64,000 nucleotides of DNA, taken from contig NZ_BAZS01000001.1 in assembly GCF_001310895.1 (NCBI RefSeq), forward strand, positions 124,001-188,000, in the 5' to 3' direction. The position numbers were made by a program, and so were the translations under genes. This DNA is from Virgibacillus halodenitrificans JCM 12304. Lineage in GTDB: Bacteria > Bacillota > Bacilli > Bacillales > Amphibacillaceae. Under the pieces are notes generated by a model. That model was not told the DNA's origin, did not search any database, and saw only the letters and a program-made list of their open reading frames with translations. Below are positions 62,756-64,000 of the stretch, one piece after another; the stretch's first letter is position 1; each line of letters opens with the position of its first letter.

Positions 62756-64000
62756 GTGAAGAAGATAATTGGCTTATGTTTTTTCGCCTTATTCTCATGC
62801 TGGCAGCTTGTAGCTCGGATTCTGCGAAAGAAGAAAGCGGGGATTCTGATGCGAAAGCAAGTGACGGTGGAGGCGAAGGAAAAGTAGAGATTTTCAGCTG
62901 GTGGACAGGTGCTGGTGAGGAAGATGGATTACTAGCATTAATTGATTTATTTGAAGAAAAGCATCCGGACATTTCAGTGGAAAACGCGGCAGTAGCTGGT
63001 GGTGCAGGAACGAATGCGAAAGCTGTTTTAGCCACAAGGATGCAGGGCGATGACCCACCGTCCACGTTCCAGGTACATGGTGGAGAAGAGCTTAATAAAA
63101 GCTGGGTTGCCGCAGATAAAATGCAGCCACTAAATGACTTGTATGAAGCGAATGAGTGGATGGATAAATTCCCAGAGGATCTAATTGATCTTGTTAGTCA
63201 GGATGGCAATATTTATTCCGTTCCAGTAAACATTCATCGTGGGAACGTTATTTTTTACAACAAGAAAGTATTTGAAGATAACGGAGTAGATGTACCTACA
63301 ACCTTTGATGAATTCTTTAAGGCAGCAGATAAGCTTCAGGAAGCTGGCGTAACACCATTGGCGTTAGGTGATAAAGAATCATGGACAGCAACACAGATTT
63401 TTGAAAATGTGGTCTTAGGTGTGCTTGGCCCTGATGACTATGGCAAATTATTTAAAGGTGAAATCGGCTTTGATGACCCGCGTGTAAAGGAAGCAGCAGA
63501 AAAATTCGGCAAGATGCTTGATTATGTGAATGAGGATCATGCATCGCGTAACTGGCAGGACTCCGGTCAGCTTGTTGCAAACGGTGAGGCTGCCATGTTG
63601 AACATGGGTGACTGGGCAAAGGGTTACTTTGTGAACGACTTAAACTTGGAGACAAATAAAGATTTCGGTTATGTACCATTCCCGGATACAGATGGTGACT
63701 TTATGGTAATCACAGATACGTTCGGTTTACCAAAGGGTGTAAAAAATCCGGATGAAGTAAAGGAATTTTTAACCGTACTTGGCTCTGTAGAAGGCCAGGA
63801 TGCATTCAACCCGTTGAAGGGCTCCATCCCGGCACGTGTGGATGCAGATCCATCTCAATATGATGATTACGGCAAAGATACAATAGAAGATTTCAAGAAT
63901 GCTAATCTGGCACCAAGTCTTGCTCACGGCTCTGCAGCAGCAGAAGGCTTCGTAACAAAAGCAAATCAGGCAGTAAACATTTTTGTTACACAGCGTGATG
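62756..64000 (+). CDS. Family 1 sugar-binding lipoprotein, 3' end cut off and signal peptide frameshifted
   Basis: A GTG at 62756 (GAGAGGGG upstream) starts VKKIIGLCFFALF, a normal lipoprotein n- and h-region. The lipobox MLAACSSD and the whole mature protein are in another frame from 62797 on. One base is missing in the stretch 62791-62797. Read in the second frame the mature part is a typical glucose/maltose-type binding protein (VEIFSWWTGAGEEDGL, FQVHGGEEL, NIHRGNVIFYNKKVFEDNGV, NGEAAMLNMGDW). The frame stays open to the window end. Position after the sensor triad and a cre box suggests carbon-source regulation. Confidence 0.85.

Overview
The window is AT-rich DNA from a Gram-positive Bacillota, most likely a halotolerant Bacillaceae of the Oceanobacillus/Virgibacillus type. 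The grounds are strong AGGAGG ribosome sites, Bacillus-style lipoprotein signals, a mtlA-mtlR-mtlF-mtlD order as in Geobacillus, CcpA cre boxes, YesM/YesN-type sensor pairs and small DUF2922/YvrJ genes. No rRNA, tRNA, CRISPR array, prophage or insertion-sequence transposase is visible.

Layout. 1-1.1 kb: tail of a DUF2922 gene, a YvrJ gene and a coiled-coil protein. 1.2-13.8 kb: a 2578-residue LPNTA-anchored Cna-B adhesin bracketed by a BTAD response regulator and a hybrid double-kinase sensor. 14-20 kb: yjbQ and a mannitol PTS operon. 20.2-35.7 kb: a ROK kinase and a divergent ROK repressor sharing an 18-bp operator, then a peptide-type ABC importer, a GHL6-like glycosidase, an asparaginase-II, a second peptide-binding lipoprotein, a leucyl aminopeptidase and CutC. 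I read this as a possible glycopeptide-scavenging island. 35.9-53.1 kb: a membrane AraC regulator, a secreted lamin-tail metallophosphoesterase, and an operon with three Gfo/Idh/MocA oxidoreductases, an LplABC-type importer, DUF624, HAD phosphatase, glycerophosphodiesterase, MgtC and an oxidoreductase half-domain. I read this as a possible phosphodiester (glycerophospho-polyol or sugar) utilisation system. 53.4-58.5 kb: galKETM on the minus strand. 58.8-64 kb: a binding-protein/kinase/regulator triad followed by a cre-controlled sugar-binding lipoprotein that runs off the window.

The main non-coding feature is a set of intergenic arrays with a 20-21 bp (or 40 bp) period. Family A has a CGAGAC/CGCGAC hexamer every 21 bp (299-399 and 57041-57308). 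Family B has ATGAGAG every 20 or 21 bp (14534-14738 and 53187-53331). A two-unit family C (10603-10676) has a 40-bp period. A separate GC-rich, hairpin-rich repeat lies at 33262-33503.

Four genes carry apparent frameshifts (near 30180, 34484, 41990 and 62796). They are either indel errors in this sequence or real lesions. Shared regulatory blocks upstream of the phosphoesterase and of the oxidoreductase operon suggest that both answer to one regulator.
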